A stretch of DNA of 64,000 bases from Rhizobium leucaenae USDA 9039. Its GTDB lineage: Bacteria; Pseudomonadota; Alphaproteobacteria; Rhizobiales; Rhizobiaceae. Below, in pieces: positions 18,409 to 28,820 of the stretch; the first letter of the stretch is position 1; every line of letters starts with the position of its first letter. The stretch is taken from the NCBI RefSeq assembly GCF_000426285.1, contig NZ_AUFB01000008.1, positions 62,001 to 126,000 on the forward strand. Direction: 5' to 3'. The notes beneath the pieces were generated by a model. The model was not told the DNA's origin. It searched no databases and worked only from the letters and a program-made list of their open reading frames with translations. Position numbers and translations under genes: made by a program.

Positions 18409-18801
18409 TCAAAGACCAGATAGATCGGACAATCGGTCCTGATCATATTGCTCCGCTCCCGGTAAAGGCTTCAGCCAGGATTCACGCCGCTTTACCCAAA
18501 GTTCGTAGGTCGGAACCATGTTGGTCGGTGCTGCATCGAGGCATCCGAGCTTGATCTCAGCCTCGACGTCGTTATTCGCAAAAACATGCGATCCGCAATG
18601 AGGGCAGAATCTTCGGCCTTCGTAGACGGTTGTTTCGCCCGTCGTCGAAAACGCCTCAGCCTGCCAGACGCCGAAAAAAGTAAAAGCCGAACCGCTTTCC
18701 TGACGGCAGTCGGTGCAATGGCAGATACCGACGCGTTTCGGCTCACCGCTGACAGAATAACGAACTCTTCCGCAGCGGCATGATCCATGTCGCAATGTCA
18801 T
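18409..18801 (-). CDS. GFA/CENP-V family zinc protein
   Basis: A 130-residue protein of the glutathione-dependent formaldehyde-activating (GFA) family. All seven family cysteines are present: C8 and C10 (CRC), C27, C29 and C32 (CHCTDC), C66 and C69 (CPHC), which bind two zinc ions. ATG 18801 is preferred because GGAGG lies nine bases upstream and the family begins MTLRHGSCRCG; a longer start at 18840 is possible. Substrate is unknown; most members are not tied to formaldehyde. It is divergent from the hydrolase at 19009. Confidence 0.88.
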   Translation of the reverse strand: MTLRHGSCRCGRVRYSVSGEPKRVGICHCTDCRQESGSAFTFFGVWQAEAFSTTGETTVYEGRRFCPHCGSHVFANNDVEAEIKLGCLDAAPTNMVPTYELWVKRRESWLKPLPGAEQYDQDRLSDLSGL

Positions 18802-19008
18802 TTCTAAAGCCTCCATTCCCTTGAGTTTGCCTGAGCGCAACCTGATGTCCCATGCGAACCGGAAACACGCGACATGGGCGAAATGTTCCCGATATCGACA
18901 ACCTCTTCGGCGGGGAATTCTTTTAAGATCGGTATTCTCCGAAGTTCGGCCGCTCAGTCAGGAACTTGCCGCTGTCGCGATTGTTATGGCAGAAAACTGG
19001 AGGAGCAG

Positions 19009-19599
19009 ATGAAGGCGCTTGGGTGTTGGCGGCATGTATGTGTCGACATGCAACGGATGTTTGCAGAGCAGACGCCGTGGTTTGTGCCATGGATGGACCG
19101 CATTCTCCCGCAGGTCAGGGAAGTGAGCGGGACATATCCGGAGCAGACGATCTTTACTAGGTTCGTACCGCCTCGGAGGGCCGATGACCTGTGGGGTGAA
19201 TGGCGGGACTATTACAGGAAGTGGTGGATGATGACGGGCGAGCATCTGCCTTCGGAGATGGTTGAGCTTGTTCAGCCGCTCGCGGATTTCGTGCCTCCGG
19301 CACGTGTGTTCGACAAGCGGGTTTATTCGCCCTGGATCGGCGGCCGGTTTCACGCGGCACTGGCGGACGAGAAGGTTACGACGCTTGTTCTCAGTGGCGG
19401 TGAGACCGATGTCTGCGTGCTTGCGACGACGCTCGGCGCCATCGATCTCGGCTATCGGGTGGTGCTGCTCAAGGACGCGGTTTGCAGCGGCACGGACGAA
19501 ACCCACGATGCCTCGCTCGAGCTTCTCAACGACCGTTTCTCGGTCCAGCTCAACCTTAGCACCACGGAGGAGTTCCTCAGCGTGGCCACGAACGCCTGA
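19009..19599 (+). CDS. Isochorismatase-family cysteine hydrolase
   Basis: A 196-residue isochorismatase-like hydrolase. The catalytic triad is readable: D13 in VCVDMQRMF, K103 in VFDKRVYSPW and C136 in SGGETDVCVLAT. The cis-peptide region precedes the cysteine, as in nicotinamidases and N-carbamoyl hydrolases. ATG 19009 follows GGAGGAGCAG directly; an upstream ATG at 18874 in the same frame adds a cysteine-rich stretch (CRCRDC) that does not belong to the family. The substrate is unknown; amides are usual. The gene lies between a GFA protein and the convergent gcd gene. Confidence 0.85.
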   Translation: MKALGCWRHVCVDMQRMFAEQTPWFVPWMDRILPQVREVSGTYPEQTIFTRFVPPRRADDLWGEWRDYYRKWWMMTGEHLPSEMVELVQPLADFVPPARVFDKRVYSPWIGGRFHAALADEKVTTLVLSGGETDVCVLATTLGAIDLGYRVVLLKDAVCSGTDETHDASLELLNDRFSVQLNLSTTEEFLSVATNA

Positions 19600-19645
19600 G
19601 TCTGCTTTCGTCGTAGGCAGTTCGCCTTCGCACCCCCAGCGGGGC

Positions 19646-21982
19646 CTAAGGCAGCCGATAGGCGATGACGTAGTCGCCGGGTGTGGTGCCGATCGAGCCG
19701 TGGCCGCCTGCTACCATGACGACATATTGCTTGTTGTCGCCGGCCGTATAAGTCGTCGGCGTCGCCTGGCCACCCGCCGGCAGACGGGCTTGCCAAAGCT
19801 GCCGTCCGGTCGTGACGTCATAGGCACGCAGGTAGTTGTCGACGGCCGCGCCGAGGAAGGCAACGCCGCCTTTGGTTATGATCGGTCCCCCAATCCCCGG
19901 AACGCCGACCTTAAAGGGCAGGGGCAGAGGCGTCATGTCGTGCACCGTGCCGTTCTTATGCTTGTAGGCGATCTTGCCGCTCCTGAGATCGACACCGGCG
20001 ACATAGCCCCATGGCGGTGCTTGGCAGGGAATGCCGAGCGGTCCGAGAAACGGTCCCATATAGACTCCGTATGGCGCACCGTCGTTTCTGTTCAGGCCTT
20101 GCTCGCTGCCCTTCTGGTCCTGACCTCTTGGCGGAATCTCTGCGCGGGGCACGAGCCTCGACGTGAAGGCGAGATAGGTCGGCATGCCGAACATGATCTG
20201 GCGCTCCGGATCGACGGCGACGCTGCCCCAGTTAAAGGTACCGAAATTGCCGGGATAGATGATCGATCCCTTCAGCGATGGCGGCGTGTAACGGCCCTCA
20301 TATTTGTACCGATGGAACGCGATGCGGCAGGCAAGCTGATCGAAGAGCGTAACCCCCCACATGTCCTTTTCCTGCAGCGGCGGGGGTGAGAAGGTGAGAT
20401 CCGAAACCGGCTGTGTCGGAGCGGTATGATCTTCGGGAATGGCGCCGCCGGGTGCAGGTATCTCCTTGAACGGAATGAGCGGCGCGCCGGTGCGCCGGTC
20501 GAGCACGTAAATGTCGCCCTGCTTGGTCGAGGCGACAAGCGCGGGCACCACGGTGCCATCGGATTTCGTCATGTCGAAAAGTACGGGCTGGGCCGGAACG
20601 TCCATGTCCCACAGATCGTGATGGACGAATTGCTGCACCCATTTGAGCTGGCCGGTGTTTATGTCCAGCGCGACGACGGAAGAGGAGAAGCGCTCGACAT
20701 TAGCACTCCGGCCCATCCCGAGTTGATCGGGGACTTGATTGCCGAGCGGAATATAGACCATGCCGAGGGCCTGATCGACGCTGAACACCGACCAGCTATT
20801 GGGTGAGTTGGTAGTGTAGGTCTGCCCAGGCGGCAAAGGATTGGTTTGGTCGGGGTTGCCGGAGTCCCAATTCCAGATCAACGCGCCGGTCTTAATATCG
20901 AAGGCGCGGATGACGCCGGATTGCTCCTGCGTGGAATAGTTGTCGTTGACAGCCCCGCCGACGATTATCTTGTCTGCCACCGCCACAGGGGGCGAAGTCG
21001 AGTAGTAATAGCCGGCCGGATTATACTTCATTCCAGCTTCGAGATGGAGCATGCCCTGATTGGCAAAGCTCGTGCAGACCTTGCCATTGGCGGCATCAAG
21101 AGCGATCAGACGCGCATCAGACGTGGGTAGATAGACGCGATCGGCGCAGGGTGCTCCCGCGGTTGCAGTCTGATCGTGGTAGTAGGTGACGCCGCGGCAT
21201 GTCTGATGTTGTCGATCCGGGTTCATTCCGGAGTTCGGGTCGTATTTCCATTTTTCCTTGCCGGTTTGCGCATCGAGCGCGATCGCCAGATTGTGCGGCG
21301 TGCAGAGATAGAGGGTGTCACCGACTTTGAGGGGCGTCACCTGATAGGTCGTTTCGCCGATATCGTCCGGGCGCTTGACGTCGCCGGTTTGATATCGCCA
21401 GACTTCCTTCAAATTGGCGACGTTCTGGACATTGATCTGATCGAGCGGCGAGTAGCGCTGGCCGAAGGGTGTGCGGCCATATTGATGCCACTCCCCGTTC
21501 GGCACGTCGCCGCCCATCGGCGCATTGGCTGCCACCGTCGTCGGAAGATCGCCGGAACGATCGTGCGGATCGGTGGTCATCGAATAGATCGCGACGAAGA
21601 TGGAGACGATCAGCGGTATGGCAAGCGGCCAGGGATTTGCGGCGTAGTCGACACCGGCGGGACTGCGGAAACCGAGCGGACGTCTGATCCAGGGGGTGAG
21701 CAGCCACAGGCCGATCAGGATGATGATACCGCCGCGCGGACCAAGCTGCCACCAATCGAAGCCGACCTCCCATATCGCCCAGACAAGCGCGACGAGCACG
21801 AGGATCGCATAAAGCCAAAGGGCAGCCACGTTGCGCATGAACAGCAATATCGCGGTGACGATGAACATGAGGCCGGCGAAGAGATAGAAGAAACTGCCGC
21901 CCAGCATGACGAGCCAAAGTCCGCCGCCGCCAAGGAATAAGCCGATAATCGCCAGAAGTACGGATGTTATAATAATGGCCAT
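19646..21982 (-). CDS. gcd: Membrane-bound PQQ-dependent glucose dehydrogenase
   Basis: A 778-residue quinoprotein that oxidises glucose to gluconolactone in the periplasm and passes electrons to ubiquinone. Residues 1 to about 140 hold five hydrophobic helices (GLWLVMLGGSFFYLFAGLMF and following). The rest is an eight-bladed PQQ propeller: GEWHQYGRTPFGQRYSPLDQ, TPLKVGDTLYLCTPHN, the conserved HQTCRGVTYYHDQ, and the repeated W-motif strands such as IWNWDSGN and LKWVQQFVHHDLWDMDVP. Length is close to E. coli Gcd. Quinate/shikimate dehydrogenases are the alternative, but the five-helix anchor and this length also fit them less well. No pqq synthesis genes are in the window. The gluconate dehydrogenase at 51993-55746 would take the product. 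Confidence 0.9.
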   Translation of the reverse strand: MAIIITSVLLAIIGLFLGGGGLWLVMLGGSFFYLFAGLMFIVTAILLFMRNVAALWLYAILVLVALVWAIWEVGFDWWQLGPRGGIIILIGLWLLTPWIRRPLGFRSPAGVDYAANPWPLAIPLIVSIFVAIYSMTTDPHDRSGDLPTTVAANAPMGGDVPNGEWHQYGRTPFGQRYSPLDQINVQNVANLKEVWRYQTGDVKRPDDIGETTYQVTPLKVGDTLYLCTPHNLAIALDAQTGKEKWKYDPNSGMNPDRQHQTCRGVTYYHDQTATAGAPCADRVYLPTSDARLIALDAANGKVCTSFANQGMLHLEAGMKYNPAGYYYSTSPPVAVADKIIVGGAVNDNYSTQEQSGVIRAFDIKTGALIWNWDSGNPDQTNPLPPGQTYTTNSPNSWSVFSVDQALGMVYIPLGNQVPDQLGMGRSANVERFSSSVVALDINTGQLKWVQQFVHHDLWDMDVPAQPVLFDMTKSDGTVVPALVASTKQGDIYVLDRRTGAPLIPFKEIPAPGGAIPEDHTAPTQPVSDLTFSPPPLQEKDMWGVTLFDQLACRIAFHRYKYEGRYTPPSLKGSIIYPGNFGTFNWGSVAVDPERQIMFGMPTYLAFTSRLVPRAEIPPRGQDQKGSEQGLNRNDGAPYGVYMGPFLGPLGIPCQAPPWGYVAGVDLRSGKIAYKHKNGTVHDMTPLPLPFKVGVPGIGGPIITKGGVAFLGAAVDNYLRAYDVTTGRQLWQARLPAGGQATPTTYTAGDNKQYVVMVAGGHGSIGTTPGDYVIAYRLP

Positions 21983-22107
21983 GATCTACTCCAGTCTCTA
22001 TTCGCTGCTGGCGATTGTTCGAGCATAGGCGAAGTCGATCGGCCGTGATCCGCTTGCGGGTCACGGCCGGCTACGCTGAAACTCGTGAGAGTAAGGACGG
22101 AAACAAT

Positions 22108-22218
22108 ATGGATTGGAGTCGCCGATTCTGGATCGATCCATGGAGACCTCCAAAACAAAATCGTGAGTTGAACGTCGGGCTGGGGGAAATGTTCCCGGCA
22201 AACAAGCAGCCCCGGTGA
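22108..22218 (+). CDS. Small ORF of unknown function
   Basis: Thirty-six codons, MDWSRRFWIDPWRPPKQNRE then LNVGLGEMFPANKQPR, behind AAGGACGGAAACAAT. It is rich in tryptophan, arginine and proline. It lacks the Glu-xxx-Tyr pair of the PQQ precursor PqqA, so despite lying next to gcd it is not that peptide. Divergent from gcd. A real small gene is possible but unproven. Confidence 0.3.
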   Translation: MDWSRRFWIDPWRPPKQNRELNVGLGEMFPANKQPR

Positions 22219-22306
22219 GGCTTGGCGTCGCAGGCTGAGAATGATCGGATCACCCGAATTGATTAACGAGCGTAGTTAATTTTTTAATAATTTTGTGTTT
22301 ACTGAT

Positions 22307-22331
22307 GGAACTAAGCACGGGACTAATCGTT
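22307..22331 (+). promoter_or_regulatory. EcfG-type general-stress promoter
   Basis: GGAAC (22307-22311), 16 bases, CGTT (22328-22331), a full match to the rhizobial EcfG pattern. It lies 22 bases before the start of the small gene at 22354, in an otherwise AT-rich stretch. Confidence 0.6.
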
Positions 22332-22353
22332 TCCGCGCCGCACCGGAGGAAAC

Positions 22354-22545
22354 ATGATGAATTTTAAAATCGTCACCGCTCAGTCCGAAGTGGAAACCGA
22401 GGACACCGGAACCTATCCGGATGGCATGATGGAGCACAATCGCATCGACTTCTCCTCGAACCGCGAAAAGCGTCACCGTAGATCTCACGAGCGCGATTAT
22501 GGCGCCGCCAAAGAGCTTGCGCCCGTTCCCGTCGGCTTGGTGTAA
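22354..22545 (+). CDS. Small hydrophilic protein, probably stress-induced
   Basis: Sixty-three residues starting MMNFKIVTAQSEVETEDTG, with a charged middle (NREKRHRRSHERDYGAAKE). CCGGAGGAAAC lies right in front of the double ATG. No domain was recognised; low-complexity charge suggests a disordered protein. The perfect EcfG-type promoter upstream indicates expression under general stress (inference from the motif). Confidence 0.6.
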   Translation: MMNFKIVTAQSEVETEDTGTYPDGMMEHNRIDFSSNREKRHRRSHERDYGAAKELAPVPVGLV

Positions 22546-22627
22546 GCCGGCCATCCGTTGATGCTTAGATCGGTTGCGGATAGATCGCCGCAACGATGGT
22601 CGTAACGGCGTTTGCTGTCGGCCGCCG

Positions 22628-23356
22628 TCAGATGTACAGCGCCGCCATTTTACGCCAGGCACCTGCCCGGTGGGCGCGCCCGCCCCAGACATGCAATTGA
22701 TGGCCGACCTGCTTGTCGACGAGAAGCCGGCTCAGATGGCGGTTGTTGTCGAGGAAGGGATCGGCGTCCCCGATGGTGAGAACGATGTCGATCTCGCGGA
22801 GCCGCTCGAGCCGCCATTCGCAGGCAAGCCCCGGAAGGAAGTGCGTGGGCGTGTGGAAATAGACATTCTCGTCATAGTAGCCCTCGAACAGGTCGCTGAA
22901 GCATTCGATTTTCATCGTCAGATCGTAACGACCTGAAAAGGCGACGAGCTTGCGAAAGAGGTGAGGGTGGCGAAAGACGAGGCTCGCGGCTTGGAAAGCG
23001 CCGAGGCTGCAGCCATGCACGATGGTGCAGTCATGAGGGTTCTTTTGCGCCATCAGCGGCAGCACTTCGTTCAGAATATATTCCTCGAAGGCAGCATGCC
23101 GGCGAATGCGCTCGGCCGGATGGTGCCGGGATCCATAGAAAGTTTCGGTGGCAAGACCCTCGATACAGTAGAGCTGGAGATGACCGGCCTGCAATTTGTC
23201 GGCAAGGCTGGCGACGATGCCGAGCTGCTCGTATTCCCAGAAGCGCCCTTCCCGTGTTGGAAACATCAACACCTTGGCGCCGGCATGGCCGAACACCAAC
23301 AGCTCCATGTCTCGATGCAGGCGTTGGCTATACCAGCTCAGGTATTCCCGGTTCAT
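22628..23356 (-). CDS. Esterase-family alpha/beta hydrolase
   Basis: A 242-residue putative esterase. It begins MNREYLSWYSQRLHRDMELL, and FGHAGAKVLMFPTREGRFWE is typical of a conserved esterase family of unknown substrate. The nucleophile elbow is HGCSLGAFQAASL; the acid is likely in IGDADPFLDN and the catalytic histidine near the end in GGRAHRAGAW. ATG 23356 is used because family proteins start there; the stretch from 23419 is upstream gene sequence in another frame. It overlaps the acetylxylan-esterase-like gene by 29 bases, so the two are co-translated. Confidence 0.82.
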   Translation of the reverse strand: MNREYLSWYSQRLHRDMELLVFGHAGAKVLMFPTREGRFWEYEQLGIVASLADKLQAGHLQLYCIEGLATETFYGSRHHPAERIRRHAAFEEYILNEVLPLMAQKNPHDCTIVHGCSLGAFQAASLVFRHPHLFRKLVAFSGRYDLTMKIECFSDLFEGYYDENVYFHTPTHFLPGLACEWRLERLREIDIVLTIGDADPFLDNNRHLSRLLVDKQVGHQLHVWGGRAHRAGAWRKMAALYI

Positions 23357-24311
23357 GGCACCTAAAAAATCGTTCGACTTTTTCGCGAAGCACCGCGTCT
23401 TGCTCGGCGCCGCCAACATAGTCGAAATGACCGGCGTCCAGGATGAAGATTTCGTTAAATTTCGGCAGCGCGTTCGCGACAGCGAACTGGCAGGGTGGCG
23501 CTACCGCAGGATCGAAGAGGGCTGCGGCGACGAGCATCGGTACCTTGATGCGGGCAGCCGCGTTCGCGGCATCGAACAGGCGCAAGGTTTCGAGCACGTC
23601 TCCATGCGTCTTCTCGTACGCCTGGACGGATTGCGCGCTGCCGATCGTCGGCAAGCTCAGCCATAGCGGCCGGTGTCCGAAGGTTGGCACCACGAGATGT
23701 CCCCGATCGATCCGGTTGTCGAAGGGGATCGCCAGCGCCCCGATGCCGCCGCCGAAACTGATGCCGCTATAGCCGATATGCCCCGCAAGCCAGGGATAGA
23801 GGGAAACGAGCGTCGAGACGGCGAGCCAGAGATCGTCGACGCAGCCGCCGATAATATAGGAATCGGGCTTTTCGATACCGTAAAGCACATGCCCGCCAGG
23901 ATCGGCCGGAATCGGCGGGTGCGCGCTCAGGGACAGGCCTCGAGAGCAGGGAAACAATATGGCAGTGTCTTTCACCGGCAAGTCGAGGTCGGGCTGATCC
24001 CGCCCACCATAGCCGTGTCCGACGACGAGGCCGCGCCGCACGATTCCAGTGCGGGGAAGAAGCAGCCAGCCGCGGATGGTAAACGCGGCGGTCGATGTAT
24101 AGGTGATGTCGAGAACATACCAGTCGGGATGCCGGATTTTGCTGCGGCGGAGTTTCGGCTGCGGATCGACCGCGATCGCGCGCCGATAGCGCTCGGTCCA
24201 AAAATCGTCAAAACCCGAAACCTCCTCGGGCGGTTTGATCGCCACAAGCTGCTCAAGCTGCATGCCATAGGTTGGGTCGAAGGCGAAGGAATGTGTCTTT
24301 GGAACGCTCAT
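23328..24311 (-). CDS. Acetylxylan esterase / cephalosporin deacetylase-like hydrolase (AXE1)
   Basis: A 327-residue alpha/beta hydrolase of the AXE1 family, which removes acetyl groups from small or oligomeric sugars. It shows EEVSGFDDFWTERYR near the start, the oxyanion region VVGHGYGGR, the nucleophile motif GYSGISFGGGIGA, the acid in AAALFDPAVAPP and the histidine in LDAGHFDYVGG. ATG 24311 gives the normal N-terminus (MSVPKTHSFAFDP). It is the first gene of a two-gene overlapping pair with the smaller esterase. No sugar transporter lies beside it, so a detoxifying or polysaccharide-trimming role is open. Confidence 0.85.
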   Translation of the reverse strand: MSVPKTHSFAFDPTYGMQLEQLVAIKPPEEVSGFDDFWTERYRRAIAVDPQPKLRRSKIRHPDWYVLDITYTSTAAFTIRGWLLLPRTGIVRRGLVVGHGYGGRDQPDLDLPVKDTAILFPCSRGLSLSAHPPIPADPGGHVLYGIEKPDSYIIGGCVDDLWLAVSTLVSLYPWLAGHIGYSGISFGGGIGALAIPFDNRIDRGHLVVPTFGHRPLWLSLPTIGSAQSVQAYEKTHGDVLETLRLFDAANAAARIKVPMLVAAALFDPAVAPPCQFAVANALPKFNEIFILDAGHFDYVGGAEQDAVLREKVERFFRCHEPGIPELV

Positions 24312-24449
24312 GTGATGCTTGTCCCGTGAAAGGATCTGCGACGCAAGACCGGAACGTTCGTCGCACCGGCAAAACTGCGTCATCCGCAGCGGCCTTCGGG
24401 CTGCGAAGGATCGGGCCACTGAATCGCACTCATGATTCTTTCGATCGTA

Positions 24450-24476
24450 TTGGCAGTCGTAGGTGCAGAGTGCTAA
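24450..24476 (+). promoter_or_regulatory. CIRCE element (HrcA operator) of groESL
   Basis: TTGGCAGTC (24450-24458), nine bases, GAGTGCTAA (24468-24476). The right arm is a perfect CIRCE half; the left arm differs from TTAGCACTC at two positions. It lies about 140 bases before groES, so HrcA repression under normal temperature is likely, though the imperfect arm may weaken it. Confidence 0.75.
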
Positions 24477-24616
24477 AATTCACTCATGTCCTTGAAAAGG
24501 CGGTTTCCGGAACCAGATCAAATTTCGCCGGACGCTGGAGGGCTTCGGCACCTATTCGGGCGTTCGTCTGGTCCGGCCGGGGGCAGTGATCACCATCGTT
24601 TGCCATGGAGGAAAAC

Positions 24617-24931
24617 ATGACGTTCCGACCGCTTCACGATCGCATTCTGGTTCGTCGCGTCAAGTCTGAAGAAAAGACCAAGGGCGGCATTATCATTCCT
24701 GACACTGCCAAGGAGAAGCCGCAGGAGGGCGAAGTCATCGCCGTCGGTGCCGGAGCACGCAATGAGGCCGGACAGGTCCAGCCGCTCGATGTCAAGGCTG
24801 GCGACCGCATCCTCTTCGGAAAATGGTCCGGCACCGAGATCAAGATCGACAATGAAGATCTGCTGATCATGAAGGAAAGCGACGTTCTGGGCATAATCGA
24901 CGTTCAGGCGGCAGACGAGAGGGCTGCCTGA
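24617..24931 (+). CDS. groES: Co-chaperonin GroES
   Basis: A 104-residue Cpn10 that caps GroEL. It reads [20 protein letters not shown], then the mobile loop [19 protein letters not shown], and ends [16 protein letters not shown] 24617 has GGAGGAAAAC before it and is preferred to ATG 24605. It lies 55 bases before groEL and under a CIRCE element. Rhizobia often carry several groESL copies; whether this is the main one cannot be told from the window. Confidence 0.95.
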   Translation: MTFRPLHDRILVRRVKSEEKTKGGIIIPDTAKEKPQEGEVIAVGAGARNEAGQVQPLDVKAGDRILFGKWSGTEIKIDNEDLLIMKESDVLGIIDVQAADERAA

Positions 24932-24983
24932 GCCGTCTTCTTTCAAGCATCAAGTCAAAACTGTGCTGCCTATGGAGGAGTAA

Positions 24984-26615
<1,632 letters not shown>

Positions 26616-26626
26616 GGGTTCAGATG

Positions 26627-26652
26627 GTGGCTCGCCCGCACGGGCGGGCCAC
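26627..26652 (+). terminator. Terminator-like hairpin after groEL
   Basis: GTGGCTCGCCCG (26627-26638) and CGGGCGGGCCAC (26641-26652) pair at 11 of 12 positions around a two-base turn. No T-run follows. Placed 11 bases after the groEL stop. Confidence 0.55.
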
Positions 26653-26718
26653 TGTCGGTAGAGATTGGGAGGAAGCTCGAACGACTCACCGGACCGTCCG
26701 CGCCAAGCCTAAATGAAG

Positions 26719-26892
26719 CTAGTTGCTTCCATCGTTCTTGCGCGCTTTGGCGCTATCATTGCTGGATGACGACATTGTTTTGCCGTCAGGCTGCTGACCA
26801 AAATATGTTCCGCCGAGATGACCGCCGGCGCTGGTGTTCTTTACTTGTCGCTCGGCTCGCTTCTGGAGCTTATGAACGTCGGTTTTGCTCAT
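26719..26892 (-). CDS. Small basic hydrophilic protein
   Basis: Fifty-seven residues: MSKTDVHKLQKRAERQVKNT, SAGGHLGGTYFGQQPDGKTM, then a Ser- and Lys-rich end. CGGAGACGAAA precedes ATG 26892. It resembles the small lysine- and glycine-rich stress or chaperone-linked peptides common in alphaproteobacteria, but no named family was recognised. It is convergent with groEL and follows the oxidase operon on the same strand with a 145-base gap. Confidence 0.55.
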   Translation of the reverse strand: MSKTDVHKLQKRAERQVKNTSAGGHLGGTYFGQQPDGKTMSSSSNDSAKARKNDGSN

Positions 26893-27037
26893 TTTCGTCT
26901 CCGTTCTTCAAGTCGTACCCTTGAACAACCGAGACAGACAGCTTGGGTTCCTCAGATTTTTGGGGCCTGATCGTCGCGCCGAGGTGCTGAGCCGCCTCGA
27001 ACGACTGACAATGCCAGCAATATCGCAGCTTCGTCTC

Positions 27038-27370
27038 CTATTGGTCGGCGCCGAAAAAGGCCAGCCGGGTAAGCGCGGTATAATGCGATTCCGACACCAT
27101 AAGGGCGACGAAGACAAGCACCAGCACTGGCGGAACCAGGATGGCGTAGATCAACGCCAGCCGCTCCCAGGCCATGTGCATGAAAACGGCGACGATCAGC
27201 CCCGCCTTCAGCATCATGAACAGCACGATCAGAAACCATCTGAGATAGCCCTGAATGCCGAGATAGTCGACGAGATAGGAGAAGGTGCTGAGGACGAAAA
27301 GCAGCCCCCAGACTACCATGTACAGTCTGATCGGATGCTCCTGTCCGGAATGCGCCTGCGTCTGTGCCAT
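27038..27370 (-). CDS. Cytochrome c oxidase subunit IV-like protein
   Basis: A 110-residue membrane protein with three helices (LYMVVWGLLFVLSTFSYLVD, RWFLIVLFMMLKAGLIVAVF, ALIYAILVPPVLVLVFVALM). This is the bacterial subunit IV pattern (CyoD/CaaD-like), which stabilises the oxidase but binds no cofactor. ATG 27370 is chosen over the upstream 27556 because the extension would overlap subunit III and read Arg-rich. It lies ten bases after the subunit III gene and is the last gene of the oxidase operon. Confidence 0.8.
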   Translation of the reverse strand: MAQTQAHSGQEHPIRLYMVVWGLLFVLSTFSYLVDYLGIQGYLRWFLIVLFMMLKAGLIVAVFMHMAWERLALIYAILVPPVLVLVFVALMVSESHYTALTRLAFFGADQ

Positions 27371-27380
27371 GATGTCATCC

Positions 27381-28103
27381 TCACCACAGATAGAAGAATG
27401 CAAAGATGAATACCCAAACGAGATCGACGAAGTGCCAATAAAGCCCCATGATCTCGACGATCTCGTAATGGCCCTTGCGGCTGGTGAAGAACCCCCTTCG
27501 TCCGTGATCGAAATCTCCCCGCCATACCTTGCGCGCCGTGACGAGAAGAAAAACAACGCCGATTGTGACGTGGGTGCCGTGAAAGCCCGTGATCATGAAA
27601 AAGGACGAGCCGAACTGCGCCGCACCCCAAGGGTTCCCCCACGGACGGACTCCTTCCATGATCAGTTTCGTCCATTCGAAGCCCTGCATGCAAACGAATG
27701 TCGCGCCAAGAGCCGCTGTCGCCAGCATCAAAGCCGCCGTCTTGCGGCGATCGTGGCGGTATCCGAAGTTGACGGCCATGGCCATGGTGCCGCTGCTGCT
27801 GATGAGCACGAAGGTCATGATGGCGATCAGGATCAGCGGAATGTCCTGCCCGCCGATCTTGAGCGCGAAAACCTCGCTGGGATTTGGCCAGGGCACGTTG
27901 GTCGACATGCGCGCCGTCATATAGGCCAGCAGAAAACAACCGAATATGAAGGTGTCGCTCAAGAGGAAGATCCACATCATCGCCTTGCCCCAGGAGACGT
28001 TCTTGAACGCCCGCTGGTCCGACGACAGATCGGCCGCGACGCCGCGCAGTCCCGCCGGCCGCAGAAGTGGATCGTGTACCGGTCTTTCTATGGATTCGGT
28101 CAT
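27381..28103 (-). CDS. Cytochrome c oxidase subunit III (second copy)
   Basis: A 240-residue heme-copper oxidase subunit III. It shows KAMMWIFLLSDTFIFGCFLL, where the conserved helix-one glutamate is replaced by Ser-Asp, followed by MQGFEWTKLIMEG and SSFFMITGFHGTHVTIGVVF. The end GLYWHFVDLVWVFIFAFFYL is the family C-terminus. It lies 12 bases after another subunit III-like gene, so the operon has two. Confidence 0.88.
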   Translation of the reverse strand: MTESIERPVHDPLLRPAGLRGVAADLSSDQRAFKNVSWGKAMMWIFLLSDTFIFGCFLLAYMTARMSTNVPWPNPSEVFALKIGGQDIPLILIAIMTFVLISSSGTMAMAVNFGYRHDRRKTAALMLATAALGATFVCMQGFEWTKLIMEGVRPWGNPWGAAQFGSSFFMITGFHGTHVTIGVVFLLVTARKVWRGDFDHGRRGFFTSRKGHYEIVEIMGLYWHFVDLVWVFIFAFFYLW

Positions 28104-28115
28104 CGTCGACGCTCC

Positions 28116-28820
28116 TCAGGTGACCAATTGACGGCATAGATCGGCGAAACTATTGGCCCAGCCGGCAAAGAGCGCAAAAAGGACCAGCCAGACAACAAGC
28201 ATGAAATGCCAGTAAATGGCGCAGAGATCGACGCTGAGGCGGACTCTCGCCTGCCCGATATTGGCTTGGGCACGGATCGTCGTTCGCCCGAGCACGAAAA
28301 GCCCCCCTAGAATGTGCAGGCCGTGCAGCCCGGTGATCATGTAGAAGAAGCTGTTCGACGGGTTGTCGGCGAGCACGTAACCGGCCGCAACCAATTGCCG
28401 CCATACCAAAACCTGCCCGACAAGGAAGAGAACAGCGAGCACCAATGCCACTGCCAGAGCCGTGTTCAGCATCTCGCTATGATCAAGACGTGCTTCGGTT
28501 TTTGCCCATTGTAGCGCAACGCTGCTGGCGGCAAGGGCGGCTGTATTCACCCAAAGCAGCGGGGGGATTGGAATGCTCCACCAATCGGCGCCGCTGAGGC
28601 GTGTGAGATAGGCGCTGATGAGGAGCGCGAACAAGGCGCCGACGACGGCGAGAAAGATGCCGAGGCCGACCTTCGCCGTTGTCTCCGACGATCCCCGCAT
28701 CTCCGGCGCATCGTCCACCAGGCCCGTTTCCAGCCACGGCTTCGAGGTCAGCCGCTGCCGCGCCATCCACCAGGCGACGATGCAGGCAATCCCGGCCATG
28801 AAGATGAGAATGGCGCTCAT
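28116..28820 (-). CDS. Cytochrome c oxidase subunit III (first copy)
   Basis: A 234-residue protein of the subunit III superfamily, more divergent than its neighbour. It has helices at about residues 1-20 and 50-72, and the family end with SFFYMITGLHGLHILGGLFV and VDLCAIYWHFMLVVWLVLFA. The start overlaps the subunit I stop by four bases (ATGA), so the two are coupled. Bradyrhizobium coxMNOP likewise has two subunit III-type genes after subunits II and I, so this order may be ancestral. Confidence 0.85.
   Translation of the reverse strand: MSAILIFMAGIACIVAWWMARQRLTSKPWLETGLVDDAPEMRGSSETTAKVGLGIFLAVVGALFALLISAYLTRLSGADWWSIPIPPLLWVNTAALAASSVALQWAKTEARLDHSEMLNTALAVALVLAVLFLVGQVLVWRQLVAAGYVLADNPSNSFFYMITGLHGLHILGGLFVLGRTTIRAQANIGQARVRLSVDLCAIYWHFMLVVWLVLFALFAGWANSFADLCRQLVT

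Noticed and set aside
18874..19008. In-frame N-terminal extension of the isochorismatase-like hydrolase with CRCRDC
   Set aside because: Tempting as a small zinc protein, but a strong ribosome site at 19009 and the family start favour the shorter protein.
22108..22218. PQQ precursor peptide PqqA next to gcd
   Set aside because: The 36-residue frame lacks the Glu-xxx-Tyr pair needed for PQQ formation.
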